Shown here: piece by piece, positions 7,863 through 15,430 of the stretch | Layout: each line of letters starts with the position of its first letter | Position numbering within the stretch: the first letter of the stretch is position 1 | Source of the DNA: Rhizobium sp. BK650 | GTDB taxonomy: Bacteria; Pseudomonadota; Alphaproteobacteria; Rhizobiales; Rhizobiaceae | NCBI RefSeq assembly: GCF_014195325.1 | Contig: NZ_JACIBK010000003.1 | Location: forward strand, 186,001-250,000 | Reading direction: 5' to 3' | Length of the DNA: 64,000 nt | Translations under genes and position numbers: made by a program | The notes under the pieces: model-generated | What the model was told of the DNA's origin: nothing | Databases searched by the model: none | Seen by the model: the letters and a program-made list of their open reading frames with translations, nothing else

Positions 7863-7943
7863 GACGTGACGATGGCGCATCTCAAATCCGATTTCGCCGA
7901 GATCGTCCAGACGCAGCAGCTGGTGGCGATGCAGCCGGCCTGA
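7863..7943 (+). pseudogene. 3'-terminal fragment of an isochorismatase-fold hydrolase gene
   Basis: These 81 bp match the last 27 codons of the gene at 5517-6065 (its positions 5985-6065) at 75 of 81 positions, ending in the same TGA. Four of the six differences are silent; the others change Met to Ile and Glu to Gln. There is no start codon or upstream homology, so it is a truncated remnant. It lies immediately after the glycine-zipper gene and 20 bp before the convergent glycosidase-like gene. Confidence 0.8.
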
Positions 7944-7962
7944 TGGCCCTCTGCAAAGAGGC

Positions 7963-8766
7963 CTAGTCGCGCTTTTCTTCCACCAGCCCCAGGATCGGGC
8001 CGTAGCCGCCGTGCCAGGATGTGTCGTTGCGGCCAAGGGCCGGATTGTAGAGCCCGGTGCCGTTTCCGCCGTCGAGGAAGAGGGCATTTTCGCAATTCAG
8101 TTCGTCGCGGAAGAAGCGTGCGAAATCGTGGAAGTTCACGCTGTCCTCGCTGATGACGAAGCGGAGTGTGCCGTCGCTTGCAAGGCCGACGCCGTTGCGC
8201 CGCGTGCGGTCAGTCGAGCCCAATATGAAAATCGGGTTGATCTTGCCTTCCATGACCAGCATCGGGCCGGATTGGGTGGCGAGGCGCGCTTTCGGCCCCT
8301 GCTTCAGGAAATCCGCAGTCGGGATGATATGGGCGCCGGCGTCATCGAGATAGAAGATGCCGTTCGGCTGCTTGAAGAAATTCGGCACCGGGCCGGACAC
8401 CTTCGGCGGCGCCTCCCTGTTGACCGGGATCAGCGCCTCGCCATCTTCGACATAAAGCCCCATCGGCGTGAAATCCTCGCGGTACATGCCGGCATTCATG
8501 GCAAAGAGCAGCCGATGTCCTTGCCCGGTGACTGCTTCGGCGACGCCCGAAAAGAGACGGTAGGGCGTGCCTGCGGCATCCTTCCAGAACAGGCGCAGAT
8601 CCGCCTTTGCGGCATCGACGCTGCAGACGACATAGGCGATGCCTTCGAAGGTCTGACGGGTGCAGGGGTTTGTGGGTGCGGGCCTGCTGCCGTCATCCGG
8701 GGCCTGCGCTCTGGCGGCGAGGGTGCCGGCAAGGAGCAGGATAAGGGCGAATAGGGTGCGAGGCAT
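7963..8766 (-). CDS. Exported phosphodiester glycosidase-like (NAGPA domain) protein
   Basis: 267 residues from ATG 8766, where a signal peptide begins (MPRTLFALILLLAGTLAARAQ). The domain has the NAGPA/DUF2233 marks: LLFAMNAGMYREDFTPMGLYVEDG early, PNGIFYLD in the middle, and the C-terminal CENALFLDGGNGTGLYNP motif. Members cleave GlcNAc-1-phosphodiesters or act on exopolysaccharide linkages; the bacterial substrate is unknown. A longer in-frame version starting at 8847 would hide the signal peptide. AGGAGATGCT precedes the chosen start. Confidence 0.88.
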   Translation of the reverse strand: MPRTLFALILLLAGTLAARAQAPDDGSRPAPTNPCTRQTFEGIAYVVCSVDAAKADLRLFWKDAAGTPYRLFSGVAEAVTGQGHRLLFAMNAGMYREDFTPMGLYVEDGEALIPVNREAPPKVSGPVPNFFKQPNGIFYLDDAGAHIIPTADFLKQGPKARLATQSGPMLVMEGKINPIFILGSTDRTRRNGVGLASDGTLRFVISEDSVNFHDFARFFRDELNCENALFLDGGNGTGLYNPALGRNDTSWHGGYGPILGLVEEKRD

Positions 8767-8921
8767 AGCATCTCCTGATAGCGTGAGGTTACAAGCAGGG
8801 TGCTGGGCGCACAACGCTCTTCGGCTTCGGCTGAAATAGTGGTGCAAACCAGTCGCGCCGCCCGTCTCTAGTCAGCTTTGACTCCATAGACGGCGGGGTA
8901 GAAGTTTCGTTTGTGCCCTGA

Positions 8922-9055
8922 GCCCCCTCATCCGCCTGTCGGGCACCTTCTCCCCGCTGGGGAGAAGGGGTGTCCCGCGCCGTCTCCGTTTACAACGAGG
9001 CGTCGTATGCCTCGTTCCCTCGCCCCAGCGGGGAGAGGGTTAGGGTGAGGGGGCT
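8922..9055. repeat. Palindromic intergenic repeat, family A copy 1
   Basis: A pair of GC-rich inverted arms: CCCCCTCATCCGCC...CACCTTCTCCCC / GGGGAGAAGG, then a second palindrome ending in GGTGAGGGGGCT. It resembles rhizobial intergenic mosaic elements. Related copies are at 12831-12993 and 18163-18285. No coding capacity. It lies between convergently placed gene ends and may act as a transcript 3'-end structure. Confidence 0.75.
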
Positions 9056-9153
9056 CCGGACTGTACCGCGCCATTCTTTATCGGAATTATGGAGCAACTG
9101 CCACGAACGGATAACGATGAGGCGTTAGCAGCTTTGCCGCCAATAGCGGGCTT

Positions 9154-9585
9154 CTACGAGATCATCTTGCGAAGCTGAATACCCCCGTAATTGTCAGGCT
9201 CGAAAGTGAATGGCGAGTACCCCAGCCTCAGATAAAATCCAGATGCGCTGGGACGCGCGTTGACCAGAAGCTCCTTGATCCCCAGCGACAAGGCGAGCCG
9301 TGCCACTTGATCCATAAGGGCGGTACCATGTCCTTGTCGTTGTAAATTGGAAACGATTGCGACGAGGCGGACGATGGCTTTATTGTCGCCTTTCTGATCA
9401 AGGCGCACAGTTCCTATTGGGGTTCCTTCGAATTTCAAAAGAAGCGACAGATTTTCCGCCTTTACCTCCTCTGGGCCATTACGAATGTACTCCTCGCTCC
9501 CACCGAATAAGACGTGATGCCTAATCTCGTGATAGGCGGCGGCATCGTTAGCGCTTTCGATCAGGGTCAGTGCATAGCTCTCCAT
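9154..9585 (-). CDS. GNAT-family N-acetyltransferase
   Basis: 143 residues, a complete single GNAT domain. The acetyl-CoA motif A region reads RLVAIVSNLQRQGHGTALMDQV (Q/RxxGxG/A form RQGHGT), and the C-terminal half has SGFYLRLGYSPF, the usual motif B. It is similar to ElaA-like or general amine acetyltransferases. The substrate is unknown. There is no clear ribosome-binding site, so the start is less certain. It is convergent with the repeat region on its 3' side. Confidence 0.85.
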   Translation of the reverse strand: MESYALTLIESANDAAAYHEIRHHVLFGGSEEYIRNGPEEVKAENLSLLLKFEGTPIGTVRLDQKGDNKAIVRLVAIVSNLQRQGHGTALMDQVARLALSLGIKELLVNARPSASGFYLRLGYSPFTFEPDNYGGIQLRKMIS

Positions 9586-9701
9586 GCAGACAATGTATAC
9601 GATGTCCGCTTCGAGCCGAAAGCGGCGTTTGGTGGCATTGCAATATAATTCCGTGCTTCAGCGCCGTTCGTCGCGATGCGCGCTGATCACGCCAACAAAA
9701 A

Positions 9702-10076
9702 CTACTTTGCGTGAACGCCAAGCAGGTCGAACTCGTCGAGCAGGCCGACCACCTTCTTGCCGTCGAACGTCTCGGCGCCGATGATGCTCTGGCCGTCGTA
9801 TTTTTCGGCCTGCAGGATGATGACGTATTTGTTCTCCTGGCGGAAATAGCCGTATTGCGGGATTCTGATATCGAGCGGCTTTCCGTAGCCTTCGCCGTCC
9901 TGGCCGGTCGCGAAGATCGCGGTGCCGTTATCGACATCTTCCGGTGCAGCGCCCCGGCCGGTCAGAAAGCCCGAGTTCGGCAAGGCCGGCCATTTGGCGG
10001 CGCCGCTGAAGAGCAGGGCGGCGCTGAGCGCGATGGCAAGCGTCCTGATGGGTTTGAACTCAATTGCCTTTGCCAT
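9702..10076 (-). CDS. Exported or membrane-anchored small protein of unknown function
   Basis: 124 residues with a hydrophobic N-terminal stretch (about 12-28, LAIALSAALLFSGAA) consistent with a signal peptide or anchor. The remaining region contains DIRIPQYGYFRQENKYVIILQAEKYDGQS, likely beta-rich. AGGAGTGGACC precedes the ATG. No family recognised; no neighbour suggests a role. Confidence 0.75.
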   Translation of the reverse strand: MAKAIEFKPIRTLAIALSAALLFSGAAKWPALPNSGFLTGRGAAPEDVDNGTAIFATGQDGEGYGKPLDIRIPQYGYFRQENKYVIILQAEKYDGQSIIGAETFDGKKVVGLLDEFDLLGVHAK

Positions 10077-10266
10077 GGTCCACTCCTGCCACAGGAGGAA
10101 AAGGCGAGGGATGCGTCATCTATGAATTCTCCATGCAGCCGGAGGTTCCCTAAATCGCCAACCGGAGGCAAGGGCAAGACAGGATGGCAGCCCTGCACAA
10201 TTTTATTCGCAATGGCGCATATAGGCGAGGGGTTCGGATGGTGCCGCCGGTAGCTAGATACCGGTG

Positions 10267-10528
10267 GAGGCAAAACCGCTGTTCACTTTTTGCTTCGTTG
10301 TTTCACGCAATTCGATCAAAACCGGTGCGCACTTTTTCTGGAACTGCTTCAGTTCTTGCCTCACGCAATTCCGGACGCAAAACCGCTGCGCACTTTTGCT
10401 GGAATTGCTTCTCTGTTTCTCCCAATTCCGGACGCAAAACCGCTGCACACTTTTGCTGGAATTGCTTCTTTGTTTCTCGCAATTCCGGACGCAAAACCGC
10501 TGCGCACTTTTGCTGGAATTGCTTAGCC
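10267..10528. repeat. Tandem array of a 57-bp hairpin element
   Basis: Four to five imperfect copies of a 57-bp unit. The three copies nearest 10528 differ at only a few bases; those toward 10267 are more degenerate. Each unit can fold: arms GCAATTCC / GGAATTGC enclose inner arms GCAAAA / TTTTGC. The same element occurs singly at 32519-32568 and in degraded form at 57180-57222. The array ends exactly at the stop codon of the minus-strand GNAT gene. Confidence 0.85.
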
Positions 10529-11026
10529 ATCCGTCTCGCGCGTCATCTCGATCATCGTCGGGCGGAAACCCATGGCGGCAAAGAGGCTGCGGGCGGTTTC
10601 GTTGCGGTGGGCGGTGGAGAGCACGAAGCGTTCCGCGCCGCGCGATTTGAGGCCAGCCATCGCCGCTTCCATGAGCATCCGGCCGACGCCCTTGCGCCGG
10701 CGGGAGGGATCGACAAAGAGATCGTGGATGACGCCGGCCGGTCCGCGCAGGGCCATGTAATCGAAGCCTTCGAGCTCGGCATAGGCATAGCCGAGCAGCG
10801 CGCCGTCCTCTTCGGCGACGATAACGATGACCTCGGGCCGCGCCAGCTGGCTTTTGAGGAACTGCGCGTATCTGAGCGGCGTGCTTTTGGCCGCTTCGAT
10901 GAAGCGCTTCGCGTCCAGTTCATGATGCAGCGCGACGAGCCGGGCGCCGAAGCCGCCGAGAATGTCCATGTCGCCGGCCCTGGCCGGGCGGATCGTGACT
11001 GCATGTTCAACCGGCTTCGTCGGCAT
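10523..11026 (-). CDS. GNAT-family N-acetyltransferase
   Basis: 167 residues from ATG 11026 (MPTKPVEHAVTIRPARAGDM). Motif A is HDLFVDPSRRRKGVGRMLME, with the acetyl-CoA loop RRRKGVG. Motif B is NETARSLFAAMGFRP. It is a typical single-domain acetyltransferase of unknown substrate. Longer in-frame starts run into repeat DNA. The TAA stop at 10523-10525 lies in the last unit of the 57-bp tandem array. No strong ribosome-binding site is seen. Confidence 0.86.
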   Translation of the reverse strand: MPTKPVEHAVTIRPARAGDMDILGGFGARLVALHHELDAKRFIEAAKSTPLRYAQFLKSQLARPEVIVIVAEEDGALLGYAYAELEGFDYMALRGPAGVIHDLFVDPSRRRKGVGRMLMEAAMAGLKSRGAERFVLSTAHRNETARSLFAAMGFRPTMIEMTRETDG

Positions 11027-11183
11027 GGTGGTTCCAGTGGTTTTGCGTCGTGGCGCGTCGGGGTGGGCGAAGATGATGATTACATTGCGGCTGGGTGTAA
11101 GGCCATATGCTGTCTGGGTGGTGATGAAGGCTCCCGAGTCGCCGTTGTCGGGGCCATATCCTTTGTCTTCAGGTTGTGCCGTG

Positions 11184-11359
11184 GGGCACCCCCTCCGTCC
11201 TGCCGGACATCCCCCCAACAAGGGGGAGATCGACATGTGGCGTGCTCCTCCCATCCATCCACCGTTCCGGCAGTTGCAACGCTCATTGTCTGGGGAAGCG
11301 AGTGCGCCCAGCCGATCTCCACCCTTGTTGGGGGAGATGCCCGGCGGGACAGAGGGGCT
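11184..11359. repeat. Palindromic intergenic repeat, family C
   Basis: Two long arms in inverted orientation: CACCCCCTCCGTCCTGCCGGACATC... and its near complement ending GCCCGGCGGGACAGAGGGGCT, with nested hairpins CCCCCAACAAGGGGG and its partner. Only one copy is seen in this window. The 11090-11410 region holds no credible gene. Confidence 0.7.
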
Positions 11360-11593
11360 ACCCGACAGCACACGGTTGCTTGCGGGAGGGTCTCCCAGTC
11401 ATTCTGATAATAAATATTCTACCTAAAAATCAGATATTTATAGCAAAAACCTGCGATCGATTCGATGTTTTTCGCCAGCGTCTGTTGCCAAATTTAAAAT
11501 TGATCTTATATTGCGATCATCGACCATTGCTTGTGACGTCATTCAAGGGCCTTTGCGCTCTCGTCAGATTTCCCTCCAAACAATCGACCCAAG

Positions 11594-11616
11594 CCCGCAG
11601 GGTATCGCGGGATTTT
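11594..11616 (+). promoter_or_regulatory. Hairpin plus T-run in the cspA leader
   Basis: CCCGC (11594-11598) pairs with GCGGG (11607-11611), and ATTTTT follows, only about 30 nt before the cspA start. The whole AT-rich region 11410-11644 is a long potential 5' UTR. Cold-shock mRNAs often have structured leaders, and this hairpin could be an attenuator or temperature-sensitive structure; the stem is short. Confidence 0.4.
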
Positions 11617-11644
11617 TCAACGGTTACTTTGAAAGGAGATCGTT

Positions 11645-11854
11645 ATGAATACAGGTACAGTCAAGTGGTTTAACTCCACCAAGGGTTTTGGTTTCATCCA
11701 GCCGGACAACGGCGGTACGGACGTTTTCGTCCATATTTCCGCAGTTGAGCGCGCAGGCCTGCGTTCGCTTTCGGATGGTCAGAAAATCACCTACGACATC
11801 GTGCAGGATCGCCGCTCGGGCAAGAGCTCGGCTGACAATCTGCGCGCCGCCTAA
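11645..11854 (+). CDS. cspA: Cold shock protein (CspA family)
   Basis: 69 residues, the usual length. Both RNA-binding motifs are present: KGFGFI (RNP1) and VFVHIS (RNP2), preceded by TVKWFN. It binds single-stranded RNA or DNA and melts mRNA structure in the cytoplasm. GAAAGGAGATCGTT is a strong ribosome-binding site. A long AT-rich leader precedes it and an intrinsic terminator follows at 11933-11964. The gene at 11985 and rpsU follow on the same strand. Rhizobia have several csp paralogues, so the number is arbitrary. Confidence 0.95.
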   Translation: MNTGTVKWFNSTKGFGFIQPDNGGTDVFVHISAVERAGLRSLSDGQKITYDIVQDRRSGKSSADNLRAA

Positions 11855-11932
11855 GAACTTGTCACGACTTCGCGCGACCACGGATGTACTGGCGCGCGAG
11901 GGCGATGACTGAGGCCAGCAATGGCCGGGGAA

Positions 11933-11964
11933 GGTCGGGAGTAGTCCCGGCCTTTTATTTTTTT
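11933..11964 (+). terminator. Intrinsic terminator after cspA
   Basis: Stem GGTCGGGA / TCCCGGCC (8 bp with one G-U pair), loop GTAG, followed by TTTTATTTTTTT. It separates the monocistronic cspA transcript from the downstream gene at 11985. Confidence 0.85.
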
Positions 11965-11984
11965 CAATTCCTAAGGAGAACGAT

Positions 11985-12275
11985 ATGGTAAACCGTCGTT
12001 ACCGACCGGGTGACACCATCATGCTCAAGCATGGCGTTCTCGGCAGTGCCCAGCCTGCGGGCTCCGGCAATATTCTATCCATTCTGCCGGCCGCGCAGGG
12101 TTTTGCCCATTATCGCGTCCGGTTCCAGAACGAGAATTTCGAGCGCAGCATCCGCCAGGATGATATCGACATCCAGGCATCACCTTCGGCGCCGTTGCTT
12201 TCAGAAGCAGTGTCGGCACCCGAAAAGACGAAATCGAGCTGGATCAATTCGAACGTGATCCGCATCAAGAAGTAG
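11985..12275 (+). CDS. Small conserved-looking protein next to rpsU
   Basis: 96 residues after AAGGAGAACGAT. The N-terminal 65 residues (YRPGDTIMLKHGVLGS, AQGFAHYRVRFQNENFERSI) suggest a small beta-barrel, perhaps SH3- or KOW-like, followed by a polar tail ending VIRIKK. A nucleic-acid role would fit its place between cspA and rpsU, but that is inference. The family is not recognised. Confidence 0.75.
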   Translation: MVNRRYRPGDTIMLKHGVLGSAQPAGSGNILSILPAAQGFAHYRVRFQNENFERSIRQDDIDIQASPSAPLLSEAVSAPEKTKSSWINSNVIRIKK

Positions 12276-12302
12276 CAGCGAAACGCTGATTAAGGAGAAA
12301 AC

Positions 12303-12548
12303 TTGCAGGTACTCGTCCGAGACAACAATGTCGATCAGGCGCTGCGCGTGCTGAAGAAGAAGCTGCAGCGCGAAGGCGTGTTCCGCGAGATGAAGGAACG
12401 CAGCGCCTATGAAAAGCCGTCGGAAAAGCGTGCCCGCGAAAAGGGCGAGGCCATCCGCCGCGCCCGCAAGCTCGCCCGCAAACAGGCGCAGCGCGAAGGC
12501 CTCCTGCCGGCACCGAAGAAGAAGGTGATCGCCCGCGGCGGTCGCTGA
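12303..12548 (+). CDS. rpsU: 30S ribosomal protein S21
   Basis: 81 residues beginning at a TTG codon (12303) preceded by AAGGAGAAAAC. The sequence [21 protein letters not shown] is the conserved bS21 N-terminus; the C-terminal half is very Arg/Lys-rich ([15 protein letters not shown]), as in alphaproteobacterial S21. It helps mRNA selection on the 30S subunit. Rhizobia often carry more than one rpsU; this copy beside cspA suggests co-expression under cold or growth change. Confidence 0.95.
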   Translation: MQVLVRDNNVDQALRVLKKKLQREGVFREMKERSAYEKPSEKRAREKGEAIRRARKLARKQAQREGLLPAPKKKVIARGGR

Positions 12549-12587
12549 CGTTTTCCCGGTTTCCGAATCCATCGAGAAGGAGGAAAC

Positions 12588-12794
12588 ATGACCGAGACGA
12601 AAGACACATTCTTCAAGCCAGAAAAGCTTTCGCCGCAGGCAAAGGCCGAGCAGACGACATCCGTCGCCAAGACGATTCTCGCCAGCGAAGCTGCCGCCCG
12701 TCAGAAGAAAACGGAAAAGCTGCGTGCGCTGAGGCTCGCGCAGGAGGTGCCGGAAATGCCGGCGAAGAAGGTCAAGGCGGTAAAGAAGCGGTAG
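12588..12794 (+). CDS. Small basic protein downstream of rpsU
   Basis: 68 residues, no membrane segment, with a Lys-rich tail (MPAKKVKAVKKR) and a central helical segment (SVAKTILASEAAARQKKTEKLRALR broken in two halves by charge). AGAAGGAGGAAAC precedes the ATG. It follows rpsU after 39 bp and is probably co-transcribed. Function unknown; a nucleic-acid or ribosome contact is plausible from composition. Confidence 0.75.
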   Translation: MTETKDTFFKPEKLSPQAKAEQTTSVAKTILASEAAARQKKTEKLRALRLAQEVPEMPAKKVKAVKKR

Positions 12795-12830
12795 TTTGTT
12801 TTGGTGGGGTATTGCGGGCTGTTACCCGTG

Positions 12831-12993
12831 GCCCCCTCATCCGCCCTTCGGGCACCTTCTCCCCCAGGGGAGAAGGAGTTTTGCCGCAATGCCCCGTTTC
12901 CTATCAAACGTCTCATTCTATCGCGGACAGTGCCGCGAACTCCCCCTTCGCCCGTCGGGGAGAAGGGGGCCCGAAGGGTCGGATGAAGGGGCC
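12831..12993. repeat. Palindromic intergenic repeat, family A copy 2
   Basis: Same architecture as the copy at 8922: CCCCCTCATCCGCCC...CACCTTCTCCCCC / GGGGAGAAGG, and a second palindrome with CGGGGAGAAGG near 12960. It sits between the convergent genes ending at 12794 and 13102. Confidence 0.75.
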
Positions 12994-13050
12994 ACAGGCG
13001 CACATCCTGCTTGTTTTGGTGGCGCGTAACAGCAAACGCCAACGCACAAA

Positions 13051-13080
13051 AAGGCCGGGGTTTCAAAGCCCCGGCCTTTT
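13051..13080. terminator. Bidirectional intrinsic terminator
   Basis: Perfect 10-bp stem AAGGCCGGGG / CCCCGGCCTT with an 8-nt loop, flanked by A-runs on one side and T-runs on the other. It lies between convergent genes and can terminate transcription from both. Confidence 0.88.
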
Positions 13081-13101
13081 CCATAAGGACGTTTGCGGAT
13101 T

Positions 13102-13305
13102 TCAGTGCAGGGTGATCGCGCGCTCCGGGACGGTGATCTCTTCCTCTGCCAGGCCGCTGAGTGCGACGACCACCTCGTCAAGCGACCAACCGACGCTGAG
13201 GGCATGATCGACCATCAGGTGGAACTCGCTGTCGAGATATTCCTTGCAGTCGTCGAGGCGATCCGACGAGATGACGATGGTGCGTGCATTCAGGACTTTG
13301 GTCAT
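13102..13305 (-). CDS. Small acidic protein, paralogue of the protein at 57219
   Basis: 67 residues starting at ATG 13305, which has AAGGGATAAGG upstream. The segment DCKEYLDSEFHLMVDHALSV then GWSLDEVVVAL and AEEE aligns without gaps to NCRRDVEIAMMGMLTNLQKH then GWSAAELALAL and SEE of the small gene at 57219-57419, about 10 identities in 37. No known domain is recognised. Both are probably small helical cytosolic proteins. Confidence 0.75.
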   Translation of the reverse strand: MTKVLNARTIVISSDRLDDCKEYLDSEFHLMVDHALSVGWSLDEVVVALSGLAEEEITVPERAITLH

Positions 13306-13524
13306 GGCCTTATCCCTTTTTTTCTTGGATGATAACTGGCATGACAAGTCATTGTTCCAATCTGGCCGAATAATTCCCGACGTAAGACTTGAGATCCTTA
13401 GAATTAATGAGGCGATCGGGAACTATTCTTGCACTCTTCAGTTCGGTGAGACGGCCAACGGAGCCGCTTGAAGCGACCGTTGGATCAAATGGCACGGCGC
13501 GCCTGGAATCTGAGGAGATTCACC

Positions 13525-14250
13525 ATGAATACCACTCGTCTAACCATGATACTGGCGGCCTTGTCGATCAGCGTATCGCCGCTGACAGCATTCCCAGCAT
13601 CGGCCCAGCAGAGCTCCGGCCAGTCGCAATCCGGCTCCGGCCAGGCGAAGCCGGGATCTGATCAGTCAAAATCCGGTTCCGATCAGTCGCAGTCAGGCTC
13701 CGCGGCCTGCCAAACACCTGATGCATCGGGCGCCTGCCCATCTCAAGGCAAGGGCAACCAGGCGCAGCAGAAGTCAAGCAAGGGCGCGGACATGCAGCAG
13801 AACGCCCAGCAGCCCTCGAAAACCAACCCCTCGGCCGGCGGAACCGAAACGGGCAACGCATCCGGCGGTGCCACGACGAAACAGCCCGGAGCGCAACCGG
13901 ATTCCGGCAGCGCGATGACGAAGCAGAAACAACCGAGCGGTGAGACCACAGGCAGCACCACGACGAAGAACCAGACCTCGAACACGACGACCGTCAACAT
14001 CACCACGGAACAGCAGACCGAAATTCGCCAGGCCGTAAAGGAAGTTCACGTCGCGCCCGTGAAGGAGACGGATTTCACGGTGTCTGTCGGAACCACGATC
14101 CCGAAGAAGGTCCACCTTGCAAAACTGCCGGACCGAATCGTGAAGATCGTGCCAGAGTACAAGGGTTACCGCTACTTCGTACTCGCAGACGGCCGCATCG
14201 TCATCGTCGATCCCGACAGTCTCGCGATCGTTTATATCATCGAGGCTTAG
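13525..14250 (+). CDS. Exported DUF1236 protein with low-complexity linker
   Basis: 241 residues from ATG 13525, preceded by GAGGAGATTCACC. A signal peptide (1-27, ending ASAQ) precedes a long Ser/Gln/Gly/Thr-rich linker (about 28-165: repeats such as SGSDQSKSGSDQSQSGS). The C-terminal domain (about 170-241) has TIPKKVHLAKLPDRIVKIVPEYKGYRY split over two strands and ends VIVDPDSLAIVYIIEA, the DUF1236 pattern. These are periplasmic or envelope proteins of rhizobia with unknown function. Confidence 0.87.
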   Translation: MNTTRLTMILAALSISVSPLTAFPASAQQSSGQSQSGSGQAKPGSDQSKSGSDQSQSGSAACQTPDASGACPSQGKGNQAQQKSSKGADMQQNAQQPSKTNPSAGGTETGNASGGATTKQPGAQPDSGSAMTKQKQPSGETTGSTTTKNQTSNTTTVNITTEQQTEIRQAVKEVHVAPVKETDFTVSVGTTIPKKVHLAKLPDRIVKIVPEYKGYRYFVLADGRIVIVDPDSLAIVYIIEA

Positions 14251-14326
14251 GTGCTGACGGCGGATTCTGGCTCGTTTCGGAGCCGCCGGTAGGGCATTCC
14301 GATCTTGCCCGAATATGACAAATGCA

Positions 14327-14457
14327 AACCCTCCCCAACCCCTCCCCACAGGTGGGAGGGGCTACCCCGGCGGCACCGCCTCGCTTCTTTCGAAACGCCG
14401 GAAGTTTGTTAAGCCGGCGCGGCAGGTTAAGCCCCTCCCACCTGTGGGGAGGGGTCT
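14327..14457. repeat. Palindromic intergenic repeat, family B copy 1
   Basis: Arms CCCTCCCCAACCCCTCCCC... and CCCCTCCCACCTGTGGGGAGGGGTC enclose a conserved middle with TTTCGAAACGCCGGAAGTTTG. Copies in this window: 15616-15760, 21553-21688, 51421-51602, 55785-55930, 59987-60136. The flank GAATATGACAAATGC is shared with the copy at 15616, so the repeat unit extends outside the GC-rich arms. Confidence 0.8.
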
Positions 14458-14553
14458 TCACGACGGTTCAAGCTGGCATGGCATCGCCTGCCGCTAAGCG
14501 CCCCTTGCGGGAACATCTGCCCCGCTGCCCGGTTTCGGGAACGGACCGAACGG

Positions 14554-15156
14554 ATGAGGCATCAGGCGATGGAAGAGACGATCAGCGGTTGGAACGGGGA
14601 TGCAGACAGGTTTCTGTTCGAACCGAACGTCTTCCTCAATGGCCCGATTGAGGAACAGACCATTCCCAAATTCCTCGATCAGATGGCAGCTGTTCGCGCC
14701 GGCACTCAGGATCTCGTTCTCGAACTGAACACGATCGGCGGAGACGCCGATGCGGCGCGGCGGCTCGCGCTGGAGATCAGGCTGTTTACCGCCCGTTCAG
14801 GCCGCTCGGCCTATTGCGTCGGCAAGACCTATGTCTATTCCGCTGGCGTGACCATATTGGCCGCCTTCAAGACGCAGAACCGCTACCTGACCTCGGATGC
14901 GGTTCTTCTGATCCATGAGCGCAGGCTCCAGCAGAGCCTGGAGCTCACAGGGCCGATTGCGGCCTGCATCCAGATCGTCCGCGAGAAACTCTCGATGCTG
15001 GAGACGGGCCGGCGGCTGGAAATGGAGAGCTTTGCCGAGTTTGTCGAGGGCAGCAAATTATCGGCGAGCGAGCTTCTGCGCCGGGCGGAATCCAATTGCT
15101 ACATGACGGCCGGAGAGGCGCTCGAACATGGGCTGGTCGGCAGGGTGCTTTCGTGA
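14554..15156 (+). CDS. ClpP-like serine protease
   Basis: 200 residues. Fold and motifs match the ClpP/crotonase superfamily: LVLELNTIGGDADAARRLA (oxyanion region), catalytic S96 in YVYSAGV, H121 in LLIHERRL, and GLVGRVLS at the end. It is shorter and more divergent than housekeeping ClpP and is not beside clpX, so it may be a stand-alone protease or inactive paralogue. A second possible start is ATG 14569. B-family repeat DNA lies upstream. Confidence 0.85.
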   Translation: MRHQAMEETISGWNGDADRFLFEPNVFLNGPIEEQTIPKFLDQMAAVRAGTQDLVLELNTIGGDADAARRLALEIRLFTARSGRSAYCVGKTYVYSAGVTILAAFKTQNRYLTSDAVLLIHERRLQQSLELTGPIAACIQIVREKLSMLETGRRLEMESFAEFVEGSKLSASELLRRAESNCYMTAGEALEHGLVGRVLS

Positions 15157-15192
15157 GAGAGGCGGGATTTCTCCCGCCTCCATCGAACCGGA

Positions 15193-15354
15193 TCAGCGGC
15201 GCTGATCCTGTCTTTCCTGCTGGTCCTGGCGGTTCTGCTGGCCGCCCTGCCGGTCGCGCTGGCCTGCCTGCTGGTCACGCTGGCCGCCTTGCTGCTCGCG
15301 CTGGCCACTCTTTTGTTCGCGCTGGCCCTGATTACGCTGTTCCTGCTTTGCCAT
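15193..15354 (-). CDS. Gln/Arg-rich repetitive 53-residue protein
   Basis: 53 codons from ATG 15354 to TGA 15193, preceded by AAAGGACTTTCCC. The protein is built of an 8-9 residue repeat: GQREQKS, GQREQQG, GQRDQQA, GQRDRQG, GQQNRQD, ending QERQDQRR. It has almost only Gln, Arg, Asp/Glu and Gly, and should be fully disordered and highly basic to neutral. The regular repeat, start site and stop favour a real gene, but low complexity limits confidence. A hairpin (GAGGCGGG / CCCGCCTC, 15159-15180) sits between it and the convergent ClpP-like gene. Confidence 0.6.
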   Translation of the reverse strand: MAKQEQRNQGQREQKSGQREQQGGQRDQQAGQRDRQGGQQNRQDQQERQDQRR

Positions 15355-15430
15355 GGGAAAGTCCTTTATCCGTATTGGGGGGACTGCCTAACATGCATGG
15401 CGTGCCATTGTTCCAGCTCGACGAAATCTA

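Noticed and set aside
8922-9055. Insertion sequence
   Set aside because: No transposase frame and no target duplication seen; it is a short palindromic repeat of a non-coding family.
10267-10528. CRISPR array
   Set aside because: The 57-bp units are contiguous with no spacers of unique sequence, and no cas genes are near.
14237-15099. Antisense frames across the DUF1236 and ClpP-like genes
   Set aside because: No start signals, and the plus-strand frames have clear signal peptide and protease motifs.
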